From: Clostridiales bacterium
GTDB lineage: Bacteria; Bacillota; Clostridia; Christensenellales; UBA3700
Direction: 5' to 3'
Length of the DNA stretch: 41,037 bases
Assembly: GCA_015055975.1 (NCBI GenBank)
Contig: SVHF01000016.1
Span: forward strand, 1-41,037
In this document: positions 1 to 7,986 of the stretch, in pieces
How positions within the stretch are numbered: the stretch's first letter is position 1
How the letters are laid out: the number at the start of each line of letters is the position of its first letter
Position numbers and translations under genes: made by a program
The notes under the pieces: model-generated
What the model was told of the DNA's origin: nothing
The model's input: the letters and a program-made list of their open reading frames with translations, nothing else
Database searches by the model: none

Positions 1-27
1 AATGTAGTAGTTTCAGCATTATTTCGT

Positions 28-72
28 AAAAAGGGGAGCTGCTAAAAATTATTAAGTTTTTTAACAGCCCCT
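28..72 (-). terminator. Intrinsic terminator after the dGTPase-like gene
   Basis: On the minus strand AGGGGCTGTTAAAAA is followed by TTTTTAGCAGCTCCCC and a run of five T. This is a long G+C-based stem starting within ten bases of the stop codon. A close relative lies at the other end of the window in the opposite orientation. Confidence 0.8.
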
Positions 73-78
73 ATTTTT

Positions 79-1092
79 TTACTTGTTCCAGAACTTTGGT
101 ATGAATAAATCTTCAAATGTCTTTACACAATAATGATCGGTAAATGAAGATAAATAATCTGCAACAACTCTATCTCTTGGATATGTTTCTAGAAGTGATC
201 TAAAGAATTCATCTGGAATTCTATATGGATCTTCATAGAAATATTTAAATAATCTTTCTAGAATTTGTACCGCTTTACCTTCTTCTGGTTTAGCTTTCTT
301 ACTTAGGTATACATTTTGATACATAAAGTCATGTAATTGAAGAGTATACTTTTCAATTTCTTTAGATTGATGGATAAATGGCTTATCAAAAGAAGTTTCA
401 ATCATATCTACAATTAGTGTGTTGATTCTATCTGATTTTGAATATCCAAGTGCATCACGAATCTCAACAGGGATGTCTTCTTCTGTTAAAATGCCACCAC
501 GAATAGCATCTTCAATATCATGATTCATATAAGCAAATTTATCTGCGTATTTTACGATTTCGCTCTCAAGTGTTTCAGGATGGTCAGTGTATGGGTCAGA
601 GTGAACTACGATGCCATGTCTAACTTCATAAGTTAGATTCAAGCCTTTTCCATCGTTTTCAAGCAAATCTACAACTCTTAAACTTTGTTCGTAGTGTTTA
701 AATCCACCTTCAACTAATTCATTTAATTTTCGTTCTCCAGCGTGTCCAAATGGTGTATGACCTAAATCATGGCCTAGTGCTGTTGCTTCAACTAAATCTT
801 CGTTTAATCTTAGAGCACGAGCAATAGTTCTTCCGATTTGAGCAACTTCAAGAGTGTGTGTTAAACGTGTTCTATAATGATCGCCTTCTGGAGATAAAAA
901 TACTTGAGTTTTATGTTTCAATCTTCTAAAAGCTTTTGAGTGAATAATTTTGTCTCTATCTCTTTGGTATTCTCCACGTACCAAACATTCAGAGATAGGG
1001 TGCTCTCTACCTTTAGTGTTTTGAGACAATTGAGCATACTTGCTAAATGTTAATTTTTCAACTTCATTTACGTAATCTTTGTAATTTCTCAT
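79..1092 (-). CDS. dgt: dGTPase-like HD-domain triphosphohydrolase
   Basis: This is a 337-residue member of the deoxyguanosinetriphosphate triphosphohydrolase-like family, cytosolic enzymes that hydrolyse dNTPs to the nucleoside and triphosphate. The metal-binding HD signature is complete: His79 in RTRLTHT, His108-Asp109 in GHDLGH, further His112 and His117, and the late Asp184 in YADKFAY. The length is normal for the short Gram-positive form. It is transcribed away from dnaG. In many Clostridia a gene of this family sits just upstream of dnaG, which supports the assignment, but here the orientation is divergent. The exact substrate cannot be told from sequence. The ATG is chosen because no upstream in-frame start exists and a promoter ends 7 bases before it. 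Confidence 0.9.
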   Translation of the reverse strand: MRNYKDYVNEVEKLTFSKYAQLSQNTKGREHPISECLVRGEYQRDRDKIIHSKAFRRLKHKTQVFLSPEGDHYRTRLTHTLEVAQIGRTIARALRLNEDLVEATALGHDLGHTPFGHAGERKLNELVEGGFKHYEQSLRVVDLLENDGKGLNLTYEVRHGIVVHSDPYTDHPETLESEIVKYADKFAYMNHDIEDAIRGGILTEEDIPVEIRDALGYSKSDRINTLIVDMIETSFDKPFIHQSKEIEKYTLQLHDFMYQNVYLSKKAKPEEGKAVQILERLFKYFYEDPYRIPDEFFRSLLETYPRDRVVADYLSSFTDHYCVKTFEDLFIPKFWNK

Positions 1093-1098
1093 ACCTTC

Positions 1099-1127
1099 AT
1101 TTTAGGGACTAAAAAAAATATAGTCAA
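1099..1127 (-). promoter_or_regulatory. Promoter of the dGTPase-like gene
   Basis: On the minus strand TTGACT and TAAAAT are separated by 17 bases. The -10 box ends 7 bases before the ATG, so transcription should begin at or next to the first base of the start codon. The AAGG in the gap would then not be transcribed. Confidence 0.5.
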
Positions 1128-1337
1128 TTACAAAATGCCAAACTACTTGAAAGTGTCCTAATTTGAGGACATTTAGGCGAGAAAACAGGCTCTTATTTTA
1201 TTTATAAAGGAAAATGAAAAACCAGCAAAGATAGAAAATAAAGATATTAAAGATATTGAAGAATGATCTTGGGTCTATCTTTTTTAGATAAGTAAGGCGT
1301 TTTTATCACCCTCTAAAAAAACAATTAGAAATTTGTA

Positions 1338-1365
1338 TTGACAAAATTTTTTTGTAGATTACAAT
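1338..1365 (+). promoter_or_regulatory. Promoter of the dnaG-rpoD operon
   Basis: TTGACA and TACAAT are separated by 16 bases, about 90 bases upstream of dnaG. A perfect TATAAT at 1434-1439 lies closer to the gene but has no -35 partner and would start transcription inside the ribosome binding site, so the upstream pair is preferred. Confidence 0.6.
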
Positions 1366-1456
1366 ATAGATACATTTTTCGTAAACCCAATATATATAAA
1401 TAAATATTTTAGGAAAATGAGAATTTTTGCACGTATAATATTATGAGGAGTATTTC

Positions 1457-3217
1457 ATGGACGAGTATTCTAGGTTTATAGACGAATTAAAACAAAAAGC
1501 TAACATTGTCGACTTAGTAGAGCAATATTCACAGGTTCAACGCCGTGGAAGTAGATATTTTGCGTGCTGTCCATTACATGTAGAAAAGACTCCATCTTTT
1601 TGTATTTATCCAGATTCGAATTCATATTATTGTTTTGGTTGCCACAAGCAAGGTGATGCTTTTACTTTAATTGAGGAGATGGAAAAGACAGACTTTAAAG
1701 GAGCTGTTGAATATCTAGCTAAAAGATATAACATGGAAATCCCAGAATTTAAGGGAGATGCTTCTTTAAGACAAGCAAAGAAAAAGAGAGATAGATTATA
1801 CGAATTAACAAAAGAAACAGCAACTCACTATTACAACAATCTAATGAGTGATAAAGGCAAAGAAGCTAGAGAATATTTAGCATCAAGAGGTTTAGATGCA
1901 AATACTATTCGTAATTTTGGATTAGGATTTTCGATAGACAAGTTTGATTTGCCAAAGCACTTAAAATCAAAAGGATTTACAGTTGATGAGATGGTAGAAG
2001 CAAAAGTTGCTTATTCTACAAAGCAAGGAGTATACGATCCTCAATTTGGAAGATTTGTAACGCCAATATTAAATAGCACAAGAAACGTTGTAGCATTTGG
2101 TGGTAGAATCCTTGGCAAAAAGGTAGATGGGGTTGGAAAGTATTATAATTCTTCAGATTCGTTTATTTTCCATAAATCTAACGAATTGTTTGGCCAACAC
2201 ATCGTAAAGAATCTTAGAAACATAGATAACGTTGTATTAGTTGAAGGATACATGGATGTTATTTCTTTATACCAAGCAGGCATACATAATGCAGTAGCTT
2301 CAATGGGAACGGCTCTAACAAAAGAACAAGCTCACATCATTACTAGATATGCAAAGAAAGTATATTTTATGTACGATGGCGATGAAGCTGGGCAAAAAGG
2401 AATGCTTAGAGGTGTAGATATTCTAAAGGCTGAAGGGCTTGATGTTAAAGTTGTAGTTTTAGAAGATAATCTAGATCCAGATGAATACATAAAGAAATTC
2501 GGGGCAGAGGCAATGAAGCAAAAGATATATTCTGGCGCGATTCCAATGTATGAATACAAGATTAAAGATGTAGAGAAAAACTACAATCTAAAATCCCCAG
2601 AAGAGCGTGGCGAGTTTGCTTCAAAAGCCGTTGAATGTATAAAAGATATTCCATCAAAAGCTCAAGCTGAGCCATTGATAAATTATATACAAGCAAAATC
2701 AGGTATTTCACAGCAAACGTTGTTTGAGCTATTTAGTTCAGTTCAACAAGGCAAGGAAATTAAAGCTCCTACGCTTAAAACAAAGATTGCCAATGATAAT
2801 ACATCAAAAGCTTTAAGATTTATCATATATGCGGCATATGGCGGTATAGATGGGGTAGTGGTCAAAGACGAATATGCTAATTGCATAGACGACGAAAACA
2901 TGAAAGCATTATATGAAAACTTTAGATTACATCAAGGAGATTTGACAATTGAAGATTTAGAAAACCAAATTGACGATAATCCTGAAGTTAAACCAATTTT
3001 GGATTATGCAAAGCAAATTGGAGACAAAGTAGCAAAGAAACATTTCTATGATTCTAGACGCCAAGTTTTATTAACATATTGCGAAAAAAGAAAGAGAGAA
3101 TTGTTTGTACAGATGGCGGAGACAGAGAACGGTATAGAAAGAAACGAGCTATTAGTCCAATTTGACGAATTGCAAAAATATATCGATTCTATAAAACAAG
3201 GGAAAATGGAGGTATAG
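1457..3217 (+). CDS. dnaG: DNA primase
   Basis: DNA primase makes the RNA primers for lagging-strand synthesis together with the replicative helicase. The 586-residue protein shows the usual order. The N-terminal CHC2 zinc finger has Cys38, His41, Cys59 and Cys62. The catalytic core includes the Toprim motifs VEGYMD (Glu263) and DGDEAG (Asp307, Asp309), which hold the metal ions. A helical C-terminal part from about 440 should bind the helicase. GAGGAG stands 7 bases before the ATG. The stop codon directly abuts the rpoD start, as in the classic macromolecular-synthesis operon, but rpsU is not present here. Confidence 0.97.
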   Translation: MDEYSRFIDELKQKANIVDLVEQYSQVQRRGSRYFACCPLHVEKTPSFCIYPDSNSYYCFGCHKQGDAFTLIEEMEKTDFKGAVEYLAKRYNMEIPEFKGDASLRQAKKKRDRLYELTKETATHYYNNLMSDKGKEAREYLASRGLDANTIRNFGLGFSIDKFDLPKHLKSKGFTVDEMVEAKVAYSTKQGVYDPQFGRFVTPILNSTRNVVAFGGRILGKKVDGVGKYYNSSDSFIFHKSNELFGQHIVKNLRNIDNVVLVEGYMDVISLYQAGIHNAVASMGTALTKEQAHIITRYAKKVYFMYDGDEAGQKGMLRGVDILKAEGLDVKVVVLEDNLDPDEYIKKFGAEAMKQKIYSGAIPMYEYKIKDVEKNYNLKSPEERGEFASKAVECIKDIPSKAQAEPLINYIQAKSGISQQTLFELFSSVQQGKEIKAPTLKTKIANDNTSKALRFIIYAAYGGIDGVVVKDEYANCIDDENMKALYENFRLHQGDLTIEDLENQIDDNPEVKPILDYAKQIGDKVAKKHFYDSRRQVLLTYCEKRKRELFVQMAETENGIERNELLVQFDELQKYIDSIKQGKMEV

Positions 3218-4363
3218 ATGGAAAACCAATTAAGCGAAGAACTATTACAAGCTATGGAAGTTCTAAAATCAAAAGCTCAAGACAATGTTATTTCAACAGA
3301 TGATGTTGAAGCATTAGGCTTGGATGTAGATACTAGAGTTAGTATTTGCTCTGAACTAAAAAAAGAAGGCTATGCTATTGAAGATACTTCAATGACAGAA
3401 TACGAAAAAAGCCTACTTGATGATATCGGTTCAGAAACAACAATTGATGACTCAGTTAAAATTTATTTAAAGCAAATTGGACAAGTAGCACTATTATCTG
3501 GTGATGAAGAAACAAAGCTTGCTGTTCAAATGAGAGATGCTCAAGAAGCAAAACAAGCACTAGAAAATCCAGATCTAACACCAGAGGCAAGAGAAGGTTA
3601 CGAAGCTGTTGTAAAGCAAGGTAATAAGGCTAGAAAGAGATTAATAGAAGCTAACTTAAGATTAGTTGTATCTATTGCTAAAAAATATGTTAACAAAGGT
3701 ATGCAATTCTTGGATTTAATTCAAGAAGGTAACATGGGCTTGATGAAAGCTGTAGAAAAATTCGATTACACAAAAGGATTCAAATTCTCTACATATGCTA
3801 CATGGTGGATTAAGCAATCAATAACTCGTGCTATTGCTGACCAAGCAAGAACAATTCGTATCCCAGTTCATATGGTAGAAACAATTAATAAAGCAGGAAG
3901 AGTTTCAAGACAATTACTTCAAGAATTAGGCAGAGAACCAACTCCAGAAGAAATTGCAGAAAAGATGGGCGTTCCAGTAGAGAAGATTAATGAGATTCAA
4001 AAGATTTCTCAAGATCCAGTTTCTTTGGAAAAACCAATCGGTGAAGAAGAAGACAGCAAGATGATTGACTTTATCGAAGATAATGATACTCCATCTCCAT
4101 CAGCATTATCTGAAGCAACAATGTTGAATGATAAACTAAACGAAGTATTAGCTACTTTAACACCAAGAGAAAATGAAGTTATAAGACGTAGATATGGTCT
4201 TGATGATGGTAAGCCAAAGACTCTAGAAGAAGTTGGAAGAGAATTCAACGTTACTCGTGAAAGAATCAGACAAATTGAAGCAAAAGCTTTAAGAAAGTTA
4301 CGTCATCCAGGTAGAGCTAAGAAGTTGAAAGATTTCTTAGACGAAGATTCTTATGAATATTGA
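3218..4363 (+). CDS. rpoD: RNA polymerase primary sigma factor (sigma-70/SigA)
   Basis: This is the primary sigma factor, which directs RNA polymerase to TTGACA/TATAAT promoters like those found through the window. The 381-residue protein has a short region 1.1, region 1.2 near 76-105 and region 2 near 143-215, including [16 protein letters not shown] and the -10 recognition stretch [17 protein letters not shown]. Region 3 spans about 225-300. Region 4 spans about 310-372, with [14 protein letters not shown] and the helix-turn-helix [20 protein letters not shown]. Its length matches Firmicutes SigA and lacks the large non-conserved insert of proteobacterial RpoD. The start codon follows the dnaG stop with no spacing, and its Shine-Dalgarno GGAGG is inside the dnaG end, which suggests coupled translation. 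Confidence 0.97.
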   Translation: MENQLSEELLQAMEVLKSKAQDNVISTDDVEALGLDVDTRVSICSELKKEGYAIEDTSMTEYEKSLLDDIGSETTIDDSVKIYLKQIGQVALLSGDEETKLAVQMRDAQEAKQALENPDLTPEAREGYEAVVKQGNKARKRLIEANLRLVVSIAKKYVNKGMQFLDLIQEGNMGLMKAVEKFDYTKGFKFSTYATWWIKQSITRAIADQARTIRIPVHMVETINKAGRVSRQLLQELGREPTPEEIAEKMGVPVEKINEIQKISQDPVSLEKPIGEEEDSKMIDFIEDNDTPSPSALSEATMLNDKLNEVLATLTPRENEVIRRRYGLDDGKPKTLEEVGREFNVTRERIRQIEAKALRKLRHPGRAKKLKDFLDEDSYEY

Positions 4364-5009
4364 TAAACGTCTACGCTCGATTATAAACGAGATAGATGGT
4401 AAAACATTGGTAGATGTCGGTTGTGACCACGGGAAAGTAACTTATTATTCTATTAAAGAAAAACGAGTTAAAAAGGTTATTGCAACTGACATTAGCCAAA
4501 AGTCACTAGCAAAGTGCGTTGATCTAATCAACAAGGCGAAATTTAAAAACGTAGATTTTAGATGCGGAGATGGGCTAGAAGTTGTAAAGGATAACGAGGC
4601 AGATATCGTGTGCATTGCTGGAATGGGCGGATACGAAATAATAAAGATTTTATCTAAAGCGCCTCAAGGTATAAAAAAACTTGTGCTTTGTCCTCATCAA
4701 GATGTAGAAGCTCTAAGATATTATCTTAAAGATAATTGGTATTTAGATAAAGACTATACAGTTTATTTTGGTAAGCATTTCTATAATGTAATTGTTTGCA
4801 CAAAAGGTCGTGATTCATTATCTAAAAAGCAAATGCTTTTAGGGAAAGATGATTTGTCTAATAAAGACTACGTTAAAAAGCTTGAATCACTAAAAGAAAA
4901 GTACACAAAGATTCAATCTAAAAATATTCCTTCTGAAAAATATAATCAATGTGAGGAATATTTGAGCATGATAAGGGAAGAGTTACATGGAAGCAAAAAA
5001 GATATTTAA
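4353..5009 (+). CDS. trmK: tRNA (adenine-22-N1)-methyltransferase
   Basis: TrmK methylates N1 of adenine 22 in the D-loop region of some tRNAs, using S-adenosylmethionine. The 218-residue protein starts with [11 protein letters not shown] (residues 19-29), the SAM-binding glycine motif in the family-specific form. It continues with the ATDIS acidic loop and the characteristic [14 protein letters not shown] (83-96). The C-terminal third is lysine-rich and helical, as in the family. The gene overlaps rpoD by 11 bases and the next gene by 23 bases. The rpoD-trmK-nif3 order is common in Firmicutes and supports the call. Confidence 0.93.
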   Translation: MNIDKRLRSIINEIDGKTLVDVGCDHGKVTYYSIKEKRVKKVIATDISQKSLAKCVDLINKAKFKNVDFRCGDGLEVVKDNEADIVCIAGMGGYEIIKILSKAPQGIKKLVLCPHQDVEALRYYLKDNWYLDKDYTVYFGKHFYNVIVCTKGRDSLSKKQMLLGKDDLSNKDYVKKLESLKEKYTKIQSKNIPSEKYNQCEEYLSMIREELHGSKKDI

Positions 5010-5736
5010 AATCATAGAAAAGCATGCGCCACTATCACTCCAATTAGATTTTGATTCATCAGGATTTAATGTAGGAAATAGAGAGGCCGAAATTGTTGGA
5101 GTTTTAGTATCTGAAAATGTTACACACGAAGTAATTCAAGAAGCAATAGACAATAATTGCAATTTGATTATTTCGCACCATCCTGCAATCTTTGGGGAAG
5201 ATATTGATGAATTCACTCAAAGCATTGTAGCTTTTGCTCACGATAATGAAATAACTCTATATAGTGCACATACAAATTTAGATGCCGTAGAAGGCGGGTT
5301 AAATGATAAATTGTGTGAATATCTAGGAATTGAGGTTGAATCAGGATTTGGTACTTGTTCAAGAATTGGACATTTCAAAAAACCTGGCACGCTTAAAGAT
5401 AAAGCAAAAGAAATCGGTAAATTATTAAACGATACACACATAAGAACAGTTGGTAATTTAGATAGAGAATTAAAGACAGTTTGTGTGTCTTGTGGATCTG
5501 GCGGAAGAGATGATGCCATGGTTGAAGATATTAAAGGAAAGAACGTTGATGTAGTAATCGGCGGTGAAAATAAGTTGTCATTAGCATTAAAAATGCAATA
5601 TTATGATATATGCCTAATAGAAACAGGTCACTATAATAGTGAAATACTTTGCAAAGATATATTTGCAGATTGGTTAAAAGATATAGGCATTAAAGTAGTA
5701 AAGAGCACAAAAGATGTTAATCCTTATAACGAATAA
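4987..5736 (+). CDS. Nif3-like dinuclear metal center protein
   Basis: This belongs to the NIF3/YbgI/YqfO family, ring-shaped hexamers with two metal ions per subunit. Their biochemical role is still debated, with GTP cyclohydrolase I-like claims for some members. Metal ligands are visible in ISHHPAIF (His64, His65), AHTNLDAVEGG (His95, Asp99) and the C-terminal IETGHYNSE. At 249 residues it is the compact form, without the PII-like insertion of B. subtilis YqfO. It overlaps trmK by 23 bases and is followed 14 bases later by the zinc-ribbon protein, a pairing frequent in bacteria. Confidence 0.9.
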   Translation: MEAKKIFKIIEKHAPLSLQLDFDSSGFNVGNREAEIVGVLVSENVTHEVIQEAIDNNCNLIISHHPAIFGEDIDEFTQSIVAFAHDNEITLYSAHTNLDAVEGGLNDKLCEYLGIEVESGFGTCSRIGHFKKPGTLKDKAKEIGKLLNDTHIRTVGNLDRELKTVCVSCGSGGRDDAMVEDIKGKNVDVVIGGENKLSLALKMQYYDICLIETGHYNSEILCKDIFADWLKDIGIKVVKSTKDVNPYNE

Positions 5737-5750
5737 AAAGGAGAAAAAAT

Positions 5751-6455
5751 ATGAATATAGCAAAAATTTTAGAATTACAAGATTTGTATATTGAGGCTGG
5801 AAAGATTAACAAAGAGTTTGAAGACTCAGAAATTAATAAGAAATATATTAAGGCTAAAGATAGCAGAAGTGCAGCTAAAAATGCAATCCAAGAAATTCTA
5901 AAACAAGCAGATGATTACCAAGTAGCACTAGGTGCATTGTCTAAGCAAATAGACAACCTTGCTGACGAAGCTAAGGAAATTTCAGATTCAGATTATGACG
6001 GAATTGAAATGGATGAATTAAACGATGAAAAGGTAAGCATCGATAACTGCAAAAAAGAAATCCAAGGACTAGTTTCAAAAATAGACGGAACAAAGCAAGC
6101 TTTACAAGCACTATTTAGAAAGATTTCTATGGTTGTAAATGAATATAAAAAATATGACACAGAAAGAAATGCTTTAAAACCAAAGTTCGAAGAAGCAAGT
6201 CTTCAAACAAAGCAAAAGTTTGACGAAATAAACAGCAAGGTTAAAGCATTAAAAGATTCAATGAACGAATCAGATGTAGCATTATATGAACAAACTAAAG
6301 CTGCAGTTGGGAAATCTAGAGTAGTAGTTAAGTTAACAGCTACAAACTGCGGTGGTTGTGGTATGGAACTAGAACCAAGCGCATATCAAAAGATTCTTGC
6401 AGATAAGTATGGAAAGTGCCCAAGCTGCGGAAGAATCGTATATATTCAAGAATGA
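5751..6455 (+). CDS. Coiled-coil protein with C-terminal C4 zinc ribbon
   Basis: The 234-residue protein has two parts. Residues 1-190 are charged and heptad-like, predicting a long antiparallel coiled coil. The C-terminus is a zinc ribbon with Cys200, Cys203, Cys223 and Cys226. This is the layout of the DUF164/zf-RING_7 family (CdsZ-like zinc-ribbon proteins), thought to bind nucleic acid but without a settled role. AAAAGGAG precedes the ATG. The gene follows nif3 and overlaps the next gene by four bases (ATGA), so it is translated as part of the operon. Confidence 0.85.
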   Translation: MNIAKILELQDLYIEAGKINKEFEDSEINKKYIKAKDSRSAAKNAIQEILKQADDYQVALGALSKQIDNLADEAKEISDSDYDGIEMDELNDEKVSIDNCKKEIQGLVSKIDGTKQALQALFRKISMVVNEYKKYDTERNALKPKFEEASLQTKQKFDEINSKVKALKDSMNESDVALYEQTKAAVGKSRVVVKLTATNCGGCGMELEPSAYQKILADKYGKCPSCGRIVYIQE

Positions 6456-6997
6456 AAATAGAGAATACTAAACAAGTAATTCTACGTCCTCTACTATTAG
6501 GCCTTCTTGGCCTTGCTGTAGGGGGCGGACTTTTTATTTATTATTACTTCTTTAAAGAAGAGGTTTCTGTTGCAGCATACGTCATTAATGGCGCTATAGC
6601 ATTATTTGGCGTAATAGGCATGGTTTCTACAATTTATGTGTCAATTGTGCAATATCTAAAGTTGAAGACTAAAAAAGAAGGCCAAATTGTAAAAGCACAA
6701 TATGTATCGCATGAAACGAATGTAACTCAATCAAAAGTTAACTATTACAAAGTAACATATAAATATGAAATCGGTGGTGTGAGCGTTGAAAAGACGTCAC
6801 CTAGCGAATTTGAATGGAAAGAGGTTCTAACTCTAAAAGCAGCCAAAGATTTTCAAATTAGAGTATTAAATGGGCGTGTAGTGTTAGATTGCGATTTAAA
6901 TCAAATGTTCAACGACAATAAAGATGCTGTTTTGGAACTTGAGAATAGATATAACAAGGCAAGAGAAGAAGTAGCAAAGATTGTTTCAAATAAGTAG
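6452..6997 (+). CDS. Two-helix membrane protein of unknown function
   Basis: I do not recognise this 181-residue protein. An ATGA overlap with the preceding stop fixes the start at 6452; the longer frame beginning at 6416 would bury the zinc-ribbon end. Two hydrophobic segments, about 11-31 and 36-60, form a hairpin in the membrane. The remaining 120 residues are soluble, with beta-rich sequence and then a charged helix. The topology resembles proteins with a small DUF3592-type extracytoplasmic fold, but that is only a shape resemblance. It is the last gene of the dnaG operon; the sequence after it is the control region of a toxin-antitoxin pair. Confidence 0.7.
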   Translation: MKIENTKQVILRPLLLGLLGLAVGGGLFIYYYFFKEEVSVAAYVINGAIALFGVIGMVSTIYVSIVQYLKLKTKKEGQIVKAQYVSHETNVTQSKVNYYKVTYKYEIGGVSVEKTSPSEFEWKEVLTLKAAKDFQIRVLNGRVVLDCDLNQMFNDNKDAVLELENRYNKAREEVAKIVSNK

Positions 6998-7098
6998 TTT
7001 GCGCGTATAATCCTAACAAAGCGCAAAATTTGCGCAAGTATTTTTGTTTAAGCGCAAAATTTGCGCGTAAAAGTTGACATTAAGCGCAAATATTGCTA
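6998..7098. promoter_or_regulatory. Phased palindromic operators of the MNT/HEPN pair
   Basis: Two identical palindromes GCGCAAAATTTGCGC lie at 7021-7035 and 7052-7066. A degenerate third, GCGCAAATATTGCTA, lies at 7084-7098. A half-site TTTGCGC at 6998-7004 is in register with them. Centres are at about 6997, 7028, 7059 and 7091, that is 31, 31 and 32 bases apart, close to three helical turns. The third site fills the spacer between the -35 and -10 boxes. The likely ligand is the helix-turn-helix of the antitoxin encoded next. Confidence 0.75.
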
Positions 7099-7102
7099 TT
7101 AT
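7074..7102 (+). promoter_or_regulatory. Promoter of the MNT/HEPN operon
   Basis: TTGACA (7074-7079) and TATTAT (7097-7102) are separated by exactly 17 bases. The -10 box ends 9 bases before the ATG at 7112. The transcript is therefore predicted to have almost no leader, in agreement with the lack of a Shine-Dalgarno sequence. Confidence 0.7.
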
Positions 7103-7111
7103 GAAATTACG

Positions 7112-7582
7112 ATGAATGAACTTAAACAAATAAGAGTACAAAATAATATTACCCAAGAACAAGCTGCTAAAATGCTTAATGTTTCTAGACGCTCATACCA
7201 AATGTATGAGTCTGATTCATTTGTTAACAATAATAAGTACGATTATTTACTTACTAAAATGCGTGAAAAGTTTTATATCGATGAAACGCATGGCATACTA
7301 AAGATTGAGGATATAAAGAAGATAGTTCAAGAAGTTTTAGATAAATATGAAGTAAGGTCATGTTATTTGTTTGGGTCATATGCTAAAGGCGTTGCTACAG
7401 AGAAGAGCGACGTAGATTTATTTATTGACACGAATACTACAGGCTTGGATTATTTTGGATTAATAGAAGAGTTGAGAGAAAGTTTAAAAAAGAAAGTAGA
7501 TTTGTTAGATATTTTGCAAGTAAATAATAATACAAAATTGTTAAGCGAAATATTGAAGGATGGTATTAAGATTTATGGCTAA
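7112..7582 (+). CDS. mntA: MNT-domain antitoxin with N-terminal helix-turn-helix (MntA-like)
   Basis: This 156-residue protein joins two domains. Residues 1-35 form an XRE-type helix-turn-helix (ITQEQAAKMLNVSRRSYQMYE), and about 65-156 form a minimal nucleotidyltransferase. The signature is complete: Gly88-Ser89, ten residues, then Asp100-Val-Asp102, matching GSX10DXD, with a later carboxylate in KKVDLLD. In characterised MntA-HepT pairs the nucleotidyltransferase adds AMP units to a tyrosine of the HEPN toxin and so silences it. The start at 7112 is chosen because it begins the helix-turn-helix and lies just after the promoter; the longer frame from 7061 would start upstream of the transcription start. 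It overlaps hepT by 8 bases. The fused DNA-binding domain suggests it is also the repressor of the palindromes upstream. Confidence 0.88.
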   Translation: MNELKQIRVQNNITQEQAAKMLNVSRRSYQMYESDSFVNNNKYDYLLTKMREKFYIDETHGILKIEDIKKIVQEVLDKYEVRSCYLFGSYAKGVATEKSDVDLFIDTNTTGLDYFGLIEELRESLKKKVDLLDILQVNNNTKLLSEILKDGIKIYG

Positions 7583-7892
7583 AGATATTGAATTGTTAAA
7601 AACAATAAGCTCAGACATAGAGTTTATATTAAAAGTTACAGAGAATATGACATTAGAACAATTTGAAGAAGATGAACTTACTGCAAGTGCTGTTTGCTTT
7701 AAATTTGTTCAGATATCTGAAAATGCTTCCAAGATTTCGCAAGAATTTATGATTGGCCATAATAATATACCTTGGCAAAAAATTAAAGGGATGCGTAATA
7801 GAATAGTGCATGATTATGGAAATGTTTCATTGAGTATTGTGTATGCAACGATACAAAATGATTTGCCAAAAATATTAGAATTAATAAAATAA
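7575..7892 (+). CDS. hepT: HEPN-domain toxin (HepT-like)
   Basis: The 105-residue, all-helical protein belongs to the DUF86/HepT branch of HEPN ribonucleases. The active motif is RNRIVHDY at residues 74-81, which fits RX4HXY with Arg74, His79 and Tyr81; the tyrosine is the residue AMPylated by MntA in studied pairs. HEPN toxins of this kind cut RNA, in some cases tRNA. The ATG at 7575 overlaps the end of the antitoxin gene by 8 bases, which couples their translation. The frame can be extended to 7560, but that start has no better ribosome binding site. All motif residues are intact, so the pair looks functional. Confidence 0.88.
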   Translation: MAKDIELLKTISSDIEFILKVTENMTLEQFEEDELTASAVCFKFVQISENASKISQEFMIGHNNIPWQKIKGMRNRIVHDYGNVSLSIVYATIQNDLPKILELIK

Positions 7893-7939
7893 AGAAATCT
7901 TAAAGAATTTTTGTATAAGAGAGAAAGAAAGCCAGATAA

Positions 7940-7968
7940 AAAATAACGAGGTCGCTCCTCGTTATTTT
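7940..7968. terminator. Bidirectional terminator between hepT and dapB
   Basis: A perfect 12-bp stem (AAAATAACGAGG with CCTCGTTATTTT) has a five-base loop TCGCT. A+T flanks on both sides let it serve hepT on the plus strand and dapB on the minus strand. Confidence 0.85.
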
Positions 7969-7986
7969 ATTGATTCATCTTTTTTA

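Larger units (their letters stand above)
1093..1456. other. Divergent intergenic region between dgt and dnaG
   Basis: This gap holds the two outward promoters listed separately. It also has a small perfect hairpin, TGTCCT at 1154-1159 with AGGACA at 1166-1171, which has no T run. A long-range inverted repeat (AAAGATAG near 1229, CTATCTTT near 1278) encloses A+T-rich sequence. No open reading frame with a convincing ribosome binding site is present: the ATG near 1214 runs only six codons. I see no other supported feature. Confidence 0.5.

Noticed and set aside
1200-1290. Possible small gene or terminator between dgt and dnaG
   Set aside because: The frame at about 1214 stops after six codons, and the inverted repeat has a loop of over 40 bases with weak A+T pairs.
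1434-1439. Perfect TATAAT close to dnaG as main promoter
   Set aside because: There is no -35 box at the proper distance, and transcription would start within the ribosome binding site. TTGACA-16-TACAAT upstream is better.
7001-7011. GCGCGTATAAT recurring near 1.43 kb, 7.0 kb, 15.6 kb and 39.07 kb as a common motif
   Set aside because: One occurrence is inside a coding region, spacing to starts varies, and the likeness is mostly the ordinary TATAAT box.
7021-7098. Repeats at 7.0 kb, and the 23-bp repeats at 26.0 kb, as CRISPR
   Set aside because: The units are short and palindromic or contiguous, spacers are not unique sequences of CRISPR length, and no cas gene is near. They overlap promoters and fit operators.
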